Below are positions 16,299-24,853 of a DNA stretch of 64,000 nucleotides, in pieces. A model generated the notes under the pieces. It ran no database searches and was not told the DNA's origin. It worked only from the letters and a program-made list of their open reading frames with translations. Each line of letters opens with the position of its first letter. Within the stretch, counting starts at the first letter, position 1. Source of the stretch: Lamprocystis purpurea DSM 4197 (GTDB taxonomy: Bacteria > Pseudomonadota > Gammaproteobacteria > Chromatiales > Chromatiaceae); NCBI RefSeq assembly GCF_000379525.1, contig NZ_KB902491.1:21696-85695 (forward strand), in the 5' to 3' direction. The translations under genes were made by a program, and so were the position numbers.

Positions 16299-17687
16299 CT
16301 AATGCGTGTGTTGCCGCGGCTCGTCCGGCCGTGGCGACAGGCGGGAGTAATAGGGATGGATCTCACCGCGCTCCAACGTCAACAGCAGGTTGGCCAGGTC
16401 GAACAATGCGGTACGCGCACCCTGATAGCCGATCCAGGTCCGCTGATAGCCGCCGACCCGGTCGTATTGGGGAAAGCCGGCACGCAGGAGCGGGATATCC
16501 AGGCGCTGCGCCGTGTGCACCGCATGGGAACTGCCGATCAGGATTTCAGCTTCGCGTTCGCGGGCCATCGACTCCAAATCTTCCAGATCGCCGATGGCCA
16601 CCCGGTCGCAGCACACGTGTTCCAATGCCGGAGCCGTGGCCGGGGCCACCACCGCAACGGTCTCGGCCCCGACGCCCGCAAGGAATTGGCTGAACCCGAT
16701 CAGCAGATCCGCGTCCGCGGCGATGGCGACACGGGTCAGCCCGAGCATGAAATGACAGTCGAGCATGGCGTCCTGGAGTTGCGCACGCTGCCGCTCGACA
16801 CGCTCCGGTACCGGATTGCCTGAAATCGCGATCAGGGTCTGCACCAGCGCATCGACGGCAGTCAGACCCATCAGGTGCTGGAAGCGATGCTCGGGGACCC
16901 CGGTGCGGGCTTTCAGCAGGTCCGCCGCCGCGTCCATCGAGGCGCCGATCACCAGCGTCGCCGCCGCGTCGCCCAGGGTCGCCAGCTCGTTCACCAAGGC
17001 GCCGCCGATGGTGAGCGGATTGAACTCCTCTTCCGGCAGGTGCCCGTCGAGCGAATCGGAGAGGTCCGGCAGGACGACCGGACGCAGCCCGAAGGATTCG
17101 ATCAGCTCTTTCAGATGTTCCAGATCGCCTGGTGTCAGGGCGGAGCCGGCCAGCACATTGACCTGGCGGCGCCGCCGGCCGGGCTTGGTGCCGGCGGTCG
17201 CGGCGTCCGGCACCAGGTCGTCGATGATGGCGCGCACGGCCAGTGCGAATCCGGATTCCATACAGCCGGTGAAGTCCGGCGTGGAGACCGCCACGATCGG
17301 AATCGCATCGTACTGCGGGTACTTGGCGCGAAACTCGCGCACGGCCATGTGGATGTCCGTTCCCTGAGTCTCCGCCAATCCGGTGGTCGGCACCCCGATC
17401 AGGTCCGGCTGGCTCTTTTCGCACAGGACCCGCAATCCCTCCACCACGTTCTCGTTGGCGCCCATGATGGCGCTCACCTGCTCCATGGCGGTGGACTGGA
17501 TCGGAATCGGCTCACGGAAGTGACGCACGAAGAACACCTTGCCGAACGCCGTGCAGCCCTGTGAGCCGTGCAGCATCGGAATCGCCCGACGGAACCCCAG
17601 AAAGGCGAGGGCGGCGCCCAGGGTCGCGCTGGTCTTCAGCGGGTTGACCGAGAGTGCTTTGGTGCGCTTGAGGATTTCTGGTTTCAT
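16299..17687 (-). CDS. nifN: Nitrogenase iron-molybdenum cofactor scaffold protein NifN
   Basis: 462 aa from ATG 17687. The NifEN complex is the scaffold on which FeMo-co is completed. Signatures: the opening [38 protein letters not shown] (Cys for the shared cluster), [12 protein letters not shown] and [14 protein letters not shown]. The start is 4 bp from the nifE stop codon, so translation is coupled. The in-frame start further upstream (17732) lies inside nifE and is rejected. Confidence 0.95.
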   Translation of the reverse strand: MKPEILKRTKALSVNPLKTSATLGAALAFLGFRRAIPMLHGSQGCTAFGKVFFVRHFREPIPIQSTAMEQVSAIMGANENVVEGLRVLCEKSQPDLIGVPTTGLAETQGTDIHMAVREFRAKYPQYDAIPIVAVSTPDFTGCMESGFALAVRAIIDDLVPDAATAGTKPGRRRRQVNVLAGSALTPGDLEHLKELIESFGLRPVVLPDLSDSLDGHLPEEEFNPLTIGGALVNELATLGDAAATLVIGASMDAAADLLKARTGVPEHRFQHLMGLTAVDALVQTLIAISGNPVPERVERQRAQLQDAMLDCHFMLGLTRVAIAADADLLIGFSQFLAGVGAETVAVVAPATAPALEHVCCDRVAIGDLEDLESMAREREAEILIGSSHAVHTAQRLDIPLLRAGFPQYDRVGGYQRTWIGYQGARTALFDLANLLLTLERGEIHPYYSRLSPRPDEPRQHTH

Positions 17688-17691
17688 GACG

Positions 17692-19161
17692 TCAGGCACG
17701 GGCCACCTCCGCGGCGGATGCGTCGTCCGCATCCGCGATGATGGATTCGGCAGCGGTGTCGGCCGCGGCGTGGACAGCGGACCCGCCGATGGCCCAGGGC
17801 GCCGGTCGGCGTACCGCGTCCCAGATCGGGCTCTCGATCGTCAGGCAGAGCTGCTTCGCCAGTTCCAGCATGCCGACATAGCCCTCGTAGCCGAATTCAC
17901 GCTCCTGATTGATATCGAGGAAGGGAATACGCGCCTTGAGCGCCGTGTAAAGATTGCGCCCGCCGGCGATGAGACAGTCGACTCGCTGTTCGTGCACGAT
18001 CTTGATCAGGGCACGCGGGTTACCATCGTCGATCATCACCGCATCCTCGCCCATCAGGGCGCGGATGCGCGCCTTGTCCTCCTCCGTGGACTTCTTGGTG
18101 CCGGTCGCGACCACGCTCATGCCCAAATCCTGCAAGGCGGAGACGATGGACCAGGACTTGACCCCGCCGGTATAGAGCAGCACCCGCTTGCCCTTGAGCC
18201 GGGCGCGCCAGGGTTCGAGCCGCGCGTTGATGGCCGCTTCCTCGCGGGCGATCACCGCCTCGGTTCGTGCGGTCAGGTCGGGGTCCGCGATGATGCGTGC
18301 AAAGTCGCGCAAGGCCTGGGACACGTCCGCGACGCCGTAAAAACTGCCTTCGAACCAGGGCGTCCCGTAAGTCGCTTCGAGCTTGCGGGCGACGTTGATC
18401 ATCGCCTTGGAGCAGACCATCATATTGACCTGCGAGCGGTGCATGGTCTGCACGTCCCGAAAGCGGGCATCTCCCGACAGGGTGCAGAGCACGCGCAGAC
18501 CCAACTCATCGAAGAGCGGCAGCACATGCCATTGCTCGCCCGCGATGTTGTATTCACCGACCAGGGCGATGTCGTGCACCTTGAAGTCCGGACGCTCGAT
18601 CCCCGCGGGCACCGGATCGGGCTCCCGGGTTCCGCAGACATACTTGACCATCGCCTCGCCGGCGATGCGGTTACCCAGGTTCTTGGTCCCATAGAAACCG
18701 GCCGCGTCCACCGGCACCACCGGCGTCCCCCAGCGGGCCTGGGCCTGCTTGCACACCGCTTCGATATCGTCGCCGATCATGGCCGGAATGCAGGTGTTGT
18801 AGACGAAGACCGCCGCCGGCCGATAGGAGTCGATGGCTTGTTTGATGGCATGGAACAGGCGCTTTTCGCCCCGGCCCATGATCACGTCCTGCTCAGTCAG
18901 ATCCGTGGTCATGCCGATCTTGAACAACGTCGGGCCGGACGAGCGGGTGCCGCGGCTGTCCCAGGAACTCCCGGCACAGGCGATGGAGCCGTGCACGATA
19001 TGCGCCACGTCGGCGATCGGCAACAGGGCGATCTGGGCGCCGTCGAAGGCGCAACCGCCCGCGGTGGCCCCCGGCTTGGGCTTCGAGCAGCCGGCCTTGG
19101 CTTTCTGATTGTGCGCGCAGGCCGGCTCGTCGAGCAGGGCGGCGATGTCTTTGCGATTCAT
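17692..19161 (-). CDS. nifE: Nitrogenase iron-molybdenum cofactor scaffold protein NifE
   Basis: About 489 aa. It opens [20 protein letters not shown] as in NifE and has [41 protein letters not shown] and [15 protein letters not shown] (cluster Cys residues). The GTG at 19167 has better Shine-Dalgarno spacing (GGAG, 9 nt) but adds only two residues. It is the first gene of the nif operon, with a -24/-12 promoter and a NifA site upstream. It tails off with an Ala/Asp-rich C-terminus (about 25 residues) that is not conserved in the family as I know it. Confidence 0.96.
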   Translation of the reverse strand: MNRKDIAALLDEPACAHNQKAKAGCSKPKPGATAGGCAFDGAQIALLPIADVAHIVHGSIACAGSSWDSRGTRSSGPTLFKIGMTTDLTEQDVIMGRGEKRLFHAIKQAIDSYRPAAVFVYNTCIPAMIGDDIEAVCKQAQARWGTPVVPVDAAGFYGTKNLGNRIAGEAMVKYVCGTREPDPVPAGIERPDFKVHDIALVGEYNIAGEQWHVLPLFDELGLRVLCTLSGDARFRDVQTMHRSQVNMMVCSKAMINVARKLEATYGTPWFEGSFYGVADVSQALRDFARIIADPDLTARTEAVIAREEAAINARLEPWRARLKGKRVLLYTGGVKSWSIVSALQDLGMSVVATGTKKSTEEDKARIRALMGEDAVMIDDGNPRALIKIVHEQRVDCLIAGGRNLYTALKARIPFLDINQEREFGYEGYVGMLELAKQLCLTIESPIWDAVRRPAPWAIGGSAVHAAADTAAESIIADADDASAAEVARA

Positions 19162-19212
19162 GGACACTGCCGGTGTCTCCGGTGTGGGGTGTCTTAAGTT
19201 TGCGATAGCTCA

Positions 19213-19229
19213 TGCAGACTTTGTGCCAA
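19213..19229 (-). promoter_or_regulatory. Sigma-54 (-24/-12) promoter of the nif operon
   Basis: On the minus strand the sequence reads TTGGCACAAAGTCTGCA. It has the invariant GG and GC separated by exactly 10 nt, close to the RpoN consensus TGGCAC-N5-TTGCA. It lies about 50 bp upstream of the nifE start, pointing into nifE. Confidence 0.87.
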
Positions 19230-19273
19230 TATATAAATGATTGTCTTATATGAGGCGTCTGCGCGATGGGGTC

Positions 19274-19289
19274 TGTCGTGTCTGCGACA
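19274..19289. promoter_or_regulatory. NifA upstream activator sequence
   Basis: TGT-N10-ACA, exactly tgtcgtgtctgcgaca, the NifA-binding consensus. It lies about 45 bp upstream of the -24 element at 19227, a short but usable distance. Together with the sigma-54 promoter this indicates nitrogen- and oxygen-dependent activation of nifENX. Confidence 0.8.
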
Positions 19290-19543
19290 AAAGCGGGGTG
19301 GTGGAGGATCGGTTACAGTGGGCGCGAGCGGCGTGCGCACCAGTCATCAGGTTGCAGCCGCAAAGCTGCCCGGCAAGTGCGGCTTACGCTAAGGATTTTG
19401 TCCTAAAATAGGTGGCGCAGGTGACTGCCGGCACTCGATACAGGCGTCTAGACATGACATCAGAACCTGGATCCCGTTTCCTGGCGACAGCGATTCCCGG
19501 TCCACATTGGCGCGGTTCTCGGTAGTTGGTCTTGTCTCACCCC
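19290..19543. other. Intergenic region between the nif promoter and the accessory locus
   Basis: About 250 bp with no convincing gene. This is the divergent boundary between the nif operon and the start of the 44-kb accessory locus. I see no tRNA, att-like duplication or clear promoter for the plus-strand gene that follows. Confidence 0.5.
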
Positions 19544-21952
19544 ATGCCCCTTGTTCACACTCCACTGATGCTTACTTGGGCTTTGGTTCCGGGGCAGGGC
19601 GGACTTGATGGTGATCCGGTGGTCGGCACGGTACCGCCGGAAGTTGCAACCGTGTTGACGCGCTGGCTCCAGCCGGACCCCAATCAGCAGGATAGTACCG
19701 AGTACCTGGGCTGGGCATGTCTCCCCGCTGGGGACTATTACTGGGTGGGGTGTTGCCAAGGCGCTGGTGGATCACTGGAGAAGGGTGTAACCGTGAACGT
19801 TGCGGGTTGGCCCCTCGACGGCTGCGATGAGACCTTCGATCCTGGTGCCTGCTTGGGCAATCGAGTCGCCGTTACTTCCGGTTCACCCGCGAGGGTCGAC
19901 TGTGAAAGGCCGCCGGTCGCCTCGGACGAACCTTTGCGTAACCTGGCGGTGGAGTTGCTCACGCATCTTGTCGATGGCATGGTCCGGGGTTGCCCCGTAT
20001 TGGTGGCCACGACAAAGGAGTTGCTCTGCCTGGGCCCCAGCCTCGATTTCTTGGTGACCGCAGCCGCCTTTGCCAGGGCGGGGCTTCCGACCCGGTTGCG
20101 GCAGCGTTGCCGGGTGCGCATCCCGAGTCAAAATCCCGGACGGTTTCTCGGTGCGGAAGGGGCCGACCTTCTGGTGATCCCAACCGATCAGACCGAGCCA
20201 GCCCTGATCGCTTGTCGGGACGCGACGATCCTGGATCGTCGCGGGGTTCGCCAGGTGGGGAGCGAACCTGCCCCGACGGCGCGGGCCTATGCCCTCGCGG
20301 TGTGGGAGGAAGCGACCCGTTTTCCCCAAGGCTTAACCGCCTTCGGCGCGCGCTTCGACCGGCTATGGGACGGCGCCTGGCCGCTGCCCCAGTCACTGGT
20401 CGACCTGATCCCGACCGTCTTCAAGCTCGGTGTAGCACTGCACGGGAGCCCTCAGCAGCGCGCCAATCTCTTTGCCAACCACCTAATCGAGAGAGCCAAG
20501 AACGCCGAACTGCCCTGGCGGCTGCTGATCTCGGACGACGAGTGGCGGACTTTCCCGGAGGACCGTTTGACGGCCTATCTCCTGCGCGAGCCCGGCGGGC
20601 TGACCGCTGGCGAGTTGGCGCTGCAACGCGCGATCGAAGGGACCTTCGGCGTCGGTGGGGTTCGCATCGATTCAGGTGTCCACTCCTGGTGGGACCGCGA
20701 GGACGCGGCTAAACGCTCTCGTCTTTTGACGTTGGCAAGAAGTACACCGACCCTGATTTCACCCACCCTCATGGCCAGCCTGTTCGGCGGCCTGAGCTTG
20801 GCCACCTTGCTTGGCGACGGCCCCGTCTCGGGGCTCCTCGCGGCGGAGCTCGACGCCGGTACCCTGGGGCGCCGCGCGACAGAGGCGGCGACCTTGACCT
20901 TCTTAGCCGCGGATGCCGCAGTGACCGGGATCCTGTGTCGGGCCGCACGTCGCGGGCTCCTCGATCTCTCCTGGATTGCCCGCGTCATCGAGCACGGGGA
21001 ACCGGCGACCATGAGCCAGGTGCTCCTGGGCCTGGCTTCTTACCCGGAAGAATCTGCTTCATGGGGTGAAACCACGGAGCGATTGATCGCCGCGGTGCGG
21101 GGCTTACCGCAGGTGGATGGGGCCACAGTGCTGACCCTGGCCCGCATCGCTGAAGGAATCGACCCGGCGGTACACCCCGGGGTCTATTTTGGCCTGTTGG
21201 ACCTGGTCTGCGCGGCCGAGCCCGCGCCGGGCGCCCTGTCCAGCCCACTCCTGGAGCGACTGTGGCCGCTCCTGGATGTGATTGGTGATCCCGTGGCCAG
21301 GCGCCGGGTCGCGGCGGAACTGCTCGGGGGGCACTGGACCTGCCCCGGCCCCGGTTTACTGATCGACACCAGCGGCACTCTGCGGCCGGCCTGGCTTCAC
21401 ACCCTACCCGACCTACTTCTGGCCAGCCCGGAACTGATGGTCACTATGACCTTGAAGGAGTTGATCCGGATGCGGCCCGGCCGGAGGGGTGACCCCGCGC
21501 CCTGGGCAGCGGCCGTGACCAAGCGCTGGAGGGGCGACCCACCCACCGTCACCGATGCGCTAATCGCCGCCGACGCCTGGTACGACTGGCGACGGCACGC
21601 TGTCCTCGACCCGGGGGAGGGTCATCAGTCCGCCATGTCGTGGCTCGTCGCCCCCGCATGGGTCCATCACCGTGCGGCCGGCCCCGAGGGTTTACCGCCC
21701 CACTGGCACCGCGGTCATGGACGCGCTCCAGACCGCCGACCCCCCGAGTGCAACTGGGAAGCTTGGCGCCAGGTCATGATTGACCTGGATACCGGTCTCG
21801 CCGCGGTACACGTCCGATCGATCACGGCACCGCCGACCCATTGGCCTTGGATTTACTCAAGGGAGCAGGAACAGGTCGCTGACCTGGAGGCGCGATGTCT
21901 CGACACGGAAGGCCGGGACTGGCTGCGGCAGGCTGCCGCCAGGGACACCTGA
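19544..21952 (+). CDS. Large uncharacterised protein, possibly GAP1-like
   Basis: About 802 aa from ATG 19544; a TTG at 19526 or the ATG at 19568 (MLTWALVPGQGGLDGDPV) are alternatives and none has a good Shine-Dalgarno sequence. No signal peptide or membrane helix. The N-terminal about 100 residues (LVPGQGGLDGDPVVGTVPPE, then EYLGWACLPAGDYYWV and Gly-rich loops) are beta-rich. The middle (LDFLVTAAAFARAGLPTRLR) has the pattern in which other proteins of this locus place a helical GAP1-type middle segment. The rest is mainly helical, Leu/Ala-rich, repeat-like. It is 200 bp before a vWA-like gene. A role as GTPase-associated or scaffold protein of a conflict system is inferred and weak. Confidence 0.65.
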   Translation: MPLVHTPLMLTWALVPGQGGLDGDPVVGTVPPEVATVLTRWLQPDPNQQDSTEYLGWACLPAGDYYWVGCCQGAGGSLEKGVTVNVAGWPLDGCDETFDPGACLGNRVAVTSGSPARVDCERPPVASDEPLRNLAVELLTHLVDGMVRGCPVLVATTKELLCLGPSLDFLVTAAAFARAGLPTRLRQRCRVRIPSQNPGRFLGAEGADLLVIPTDQTEPALIACRDATILDRRGVRQVGSEPAPTARAYALAVWEEATRFPQGLTAFGARFDRLWDGAWPLPQSLVDLIPTVFKLGVALHGSPQQRANLFANHLIERAKNAELPWRLLISDDEWRTFPEDRLTAYLLREPGGLTAGELALQRAIEGTFGVGGVRIDSGVHSWWDREDAAKRSRLLTLARSTPTLISPTLMASLFGGLSLATLLGDGPVSGLLAAELDAGTLGRRATEAATLTFLAADAAVTGILCRAARRGLLDLSWIARVIEHGEPATMSQVLLGLASYPEESASWGETTERLIAAVRGLPQVDGATVLTLARIAEGIDPAVHPGVYFGLLDLVCAAEPAPGALSSPLLERLWPLLDVIGDPVARRRVAAELLGGHWTCPGPGLLIDTSGTLRPAWLHTLPDLLLASPELMVTMTLKELIRMRPGRRGDPAPWAAAVTKRWRGDPPTVTDALIAADAWYDWRRHAVLDPGEGHQSAMSWLVAPAWVHHRAAGPEGLPPHWHRGHGRAPDRRPPECNWEAWRQVMIDLDTGLAAVHVRSITAPPTHWPWIYSREQEQVADLEARCLDTEGRDWLRQAAARDT

Positions 21953-22151
21953 AGCCACCGCGCCGGGGACGCAATTCCTCGCTGATGAGCGCAATGCTCT
22001 GGGCGCGGTTGCGGGTGTTCGGCGCGTATGCGGATGGTACCGGCCAACCGTGAAGTGACGGCGATGTGCCTGGTAGTCATGCGCGGGTCGTGATGGAATG
22101 ATGTCTACCGGCGTCGCATGACCCGGCCGGAGCGAAACAACGAGCGTGGCT

Positions 22152-23258
22152 ATGACCGATCTGACGTACCTTGCCCTCAATGCCAAGGGGGCGGTGACCG
22201 CCCTGCCGCTGACCCCGACGGCAGGTGCCGAGGCGCGGCTGACCCTGACCGCCCTGCCGGGATCCGGGGGGCTGCACCTGGCGGTCCTGGACGGCGGCGC
22301 GGTGTGTCTGCGCTGCGAGATCCCCGCGGCGGACGAGGAAACGGTGGAGATTCGCTTAGGTGCTCTGCCGGGGCCGCGTTTCGCATTGGATACCGGGCCT
22401 CGGCTCGCGGTGGTACTGCCCGCTGAGGCCCGCTATGCCCCCCTCGACCCGATCCCCGCGCCGGTGGCGGGGCAACCCTGGGATATCGCGCTGGTCATCG
22501 ACGGTACCACCCGCATTCCGGATCCGTCGTCCCGGGATGGGCAGCGGCGCCCGTTGCTCGCCGACCCCGACCTCTGGCCCGCCATGGCGGGGCGCATCGC
22601 CGACTTGGTGGAGCGGTTGGCCCAGGGCTCGGGCGGGTCGAGTCGGGTGACGGTGCTGGCCTTCGGCGACGCGCCGCTCCCCGGGGTCTCGGACCCGGGG
22701 CTACACCGGGGCGCTTATGTGTTGCGGTGGGGCCTCGCCGGCGATGGACATGGATTCACCCCGGTCGGGCGGGTCGATCTGACCCGAGTCTTGACCGATC
22801 TGCCGGACAGCCCGGGTGGCGATTTTACGGATGCCTTAGGGGACGCACTCTACGCGTGCAGCCAACTGCATTGGCGCACCCAGGCCCGGCGGCTGGTGGT
22901 TCTGTTCGGCGATTCGCCGGGCTATGCCCTCGCCGCACCGGTCCCGCGGGGCGGCAATGCCAGGGCCCGCCGCCACGATGTCGACATGGAGGCTAGACGC
23001 TTGCACCGGGCGGGGGTGGAGATACTGACACTCTACCAAGCGCAGCCCTGGCCCACCGGGGGTGTCGGTGATCCCTTGACGGCGCAGCGGCGCGAGCTGG
23101 TCCGCCATGTCGTCGACCAGTATCTCCGCCTGGCCTCCGAGGCGCGTTTGGCGGCAATGGCGGAAACCTTCGATGTGGAGGCCGTCGCCGCGACCCTGCT
23201 CGAGCGCGATTATCCCTTGGCCCGCGGACCCTCCGTCGGCTGGGCTGGACCGCGGTGA
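22152..23258 (+). CDS. vWA-like protein with degenerate MIDAS
   Basis: About 368 aa, cytoplasmic (no signal peptide). A beta-rich N-terminal domain covers 1-115. A von Willebrand A-like fold follows: strand WDIALVIDGTTRI at about 116 (MIDAS would be DxSxS, here D-G-T-T-R, so incomplete), helix around AMAGRIADLVERLA, GGDFTDALGDALYACSQL (threonine/aspartate site), then RRLVVLFGDSPGYAL and VEILTLYQ. ATG 22152 was chosen over GTG 22146. Unlike the three vWA proteins at 40-52 kb it is not exported. It ends convergently with the GAP1-like gene at 23399, a hairpin between them. Confidence 0.75.
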   Translation: MTDLTYLALNAKGAVTALPLTPTAGAEARLTLTALPGSGGLHLAVLDGGAVCLRCEIPAADEETVEIRLGALPGPRFALDTGPRLAVVLPAEARYAPLDPIPAPVAGQPWDIALVIDGTTRIPDPSSRDGQRRPLLADPDLWPAMAGRIADLVERLAQGSGGSSRVTVLAFGDAPLPGVSDPGLHRGAYVLRWGLAGDGHGFTPVGRVDLTRVLTDLPDSPGGDFTDALGDALYACSQLHWRTQARRLVVLFGDSPGYALAAPVPRGGNARARRHDVDMEARRLHRAGVEILTLYQAQPWPTGGVGDPLTAQRRELVRHVVDQYLRLASEARLAAMAETFDVEAVAATLLERDYPLARGPSVGWAGPR

Positions 23259-23352
23259 CCGCTCGGCGGTTGTGCCGGGGGTCGCGACTGGCCGGGATTA
23301 CCCTGCGCCCAGCAGCGTCTCAGTGATAGCATTCGGACGTGATAACCGGACA

Positions 23353-23377
23353 AGGGGCGGGTTTCAAACCCGCCCCT
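23353..23377. terminator. Perfect 25-nt palindrome between convergent genes (likely bidirectional terminator/dispersed repeat)
   Basis: aggggcgggttt-c-aaacccgcccct forms a 12-bp perfect stem with a one-base centre. It lies 95 bp after the vWA-like gene and 22 bp after the end of the convergent minus-strand gene. No U-tract follows on either side, so intrinsic termination is uncertain. Similar gggcgggttt/aaacccgccc palindromes are common dispersed repeats in bacteria, so it may be a repeat copy. Confidence 0.65.
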
Positions 23378-23398
23378 ACACCAGGGTCTGTCTGGATA

Positions 23399-24853
23399 TC
23401 AGGTACCAAGGCTATCGCTGTCCGGCACTATTGCAGACGCTGCCAGGCAATCTTCGATCATGGCACGCAACGCCGGGGCGGTCTCGTCGAGGTCGCGCCA
23501 CCGTGCGAGCCAGGCCCTGATTCGCATCCGGACGACCGCCCTTGGACAGCCGAGGCTCTGGTGCAGGATGCGGCGTAAACCGTCCTCGCCGTGCTTGCCG
23601 AGACTGGCCCCGATCCGTTTCGGGTGGCTGGCGAGTGCCGGGAGCAGCGCTGGGACCCAAGGACTCTGCGGCAGTCCGACGAGACTCAGGGTCTCGGGGT
23701 GGGGGAGGAAACACAGGGCCGCGGCGCGCAGTTGATCGACCTTGAGTCCCCAACCGCGTTCATCGGCCCAGTGTGGGCGATCCCCGGCGACTTGCGCAAC
23801 CCAGCGGCATAGAGGATGTTGGCCGGGGCCGCCGGGCATCGCCAGGGGGCCGGTCACCTGACGCAGGATCCTGCGCAACTCCGCCATATCGAGCAGACGG
23901 CGGTGTGGGTCAGCCGTAAATTGGGCGAGGGTCGTCAATAGGGGGCTGACTTGACAACGCTGCGCCTTGAGGTTCGTACCCGTGCCTGGCCGTCGCTCCG
24001 CCAGGAGCGCGGGGTCCTGGGCGAGCAGGGCAGTGACCAAATGTTCGGCCAGTTCCAGGTGCTCCGATGCCACCGTGGCCGGAGGCCAGCCATGCCCCGT
24101 TGCGATGACTACGAAGTCCCAGTTGCCTGCCAGATCCTCGGGGTCCAGGGCCTCGGCGGGCACCCATCCGGCCAGGGAGAGAGCGGACGCGGCCTGCGGC
24201 GGGAGCGGCAGCAACAGGGCCGCCAGTGCCTGCGGTCCCAAGGGACCGTCGGGTAATGCCAGGCATGCCGGCCGCACCCCGGACAGGATCTGAGCATAGA
24301 GGTTGCGCAGGCACTCCTGGGTGACTCGCTTGCCCAGTTCATCGAGCCCCTCGCCGATCGTCCGGGCCAGCCAGTCAGGACCCAGACCAGTCAGTTCCAG
24401 CGGATCCAGGGGGAGGGCATAGTCCGGGTCGCCCCAGCGTCCAAGATGTTGGCGGTCCCGCCAGACCCAATGCTCCAGTCCGGTCGCGGCGGGCAACAGG
24501 GCCAACGCCGCTAGTGGCGGCGGCACCCCGGGGAACGCTCGCCAGGCGAGGACCTGGCGCTCGAGAAACCCGCCGCGCCCGGCGGCATCCTGGGCACGAC
24601 TCGGATAATAGGCGGCGGCCAGGTAGCCCGGACCGAGCGCTCGCCATCCGGGTGTCCGGGCTGGCCGGTCCTCGGCCCCCAGACGCAGTGCCCGCGCGGG
24701 ATCCCAGGCCCCCGCTGCAACGCCTGGGCTGCGCGCCAGCCAACGGAACTCGGGCGGACCGCTCTGGATCTTGCCCCAGATCCCGCGCTCGCAGGTCAGG
24801 TTCCAGGGCGGTGGGGCGGCACCCTGCAGCGCGGGCCAAGCGGGGAGGGTCAT
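23399..24853 (-). CDS. GAP1-like protein, paralogue of the N-terminal half of the neighbouring GTPase
   Basis: 484 aa, cytoplasmic. Residues 1-250 align by eye with the N-terminal half of the upstream-encoded GTPase: both have a Trp-rich start, CERGIWG versus CERAVWG, RWLARSPG versus HWLATSAG, YPSRAQ versus YPSRAP, then a Gly/Leu-Glu and a WR motif, and LPDGPLGPQALAALLLPLP versus LTGPLSGAALAALLLPLA. The remaining 230 residues replace the GTPase domain with a helical domain of unknown type. Its ATG overlaps the GTPase stop by 4 bp. It is the last gene of the long minus-strand array. The GAP1-N assignment is from pattern memory. Confidence 0.75.
   Translation of the reverse strand: MTLPAWPALQGAAPPPWNLTCERGIWGKIQSGPPEFRWLARSPGVAAGAWDPARALRLGAEDRPARTPGWRALGPGYLAAAYYPSRAQDAAGRGGFLERQVLAWRAFPGVPPPLAALALLPAATGLEHWVWRDRQHLGRWGDPDYALPLDPLELTGLGPDWLARTIGEGLDELGKRVTQECLRNLYAQILSGVRPACLALPDGPLGPQALAALLLPLPPQAASALSLAGWVPAEALDPEDLAGNWDFVVIATGHGWPPATVASEHLELAEHLVTALLAQDPALLAERRPGTGTNLKAQRCQVSPLLTTLAQFTADPHRRLLDMAELRRILRQVTGPLAMPGGPGQHPLCRWVAQVAGDRPHWADERGWGLKVDQLRAAALCFLPHPETLSLVGLPQSPWVPALLPALASHPKRIGASLGKHGEDGLRRILHQSLGCPRAVVRMRIRAWLARWRDLDETAPALRAMIEDCLAASAIVPDSDSLGT

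Noticed and set aside
17539..19197. 552-codon open frame on the plus strand across nifE
   Set aside because: It is exactly antisense to nifE, whose family signatures are unambiguous; long open antisense frames are expected at this GC content.
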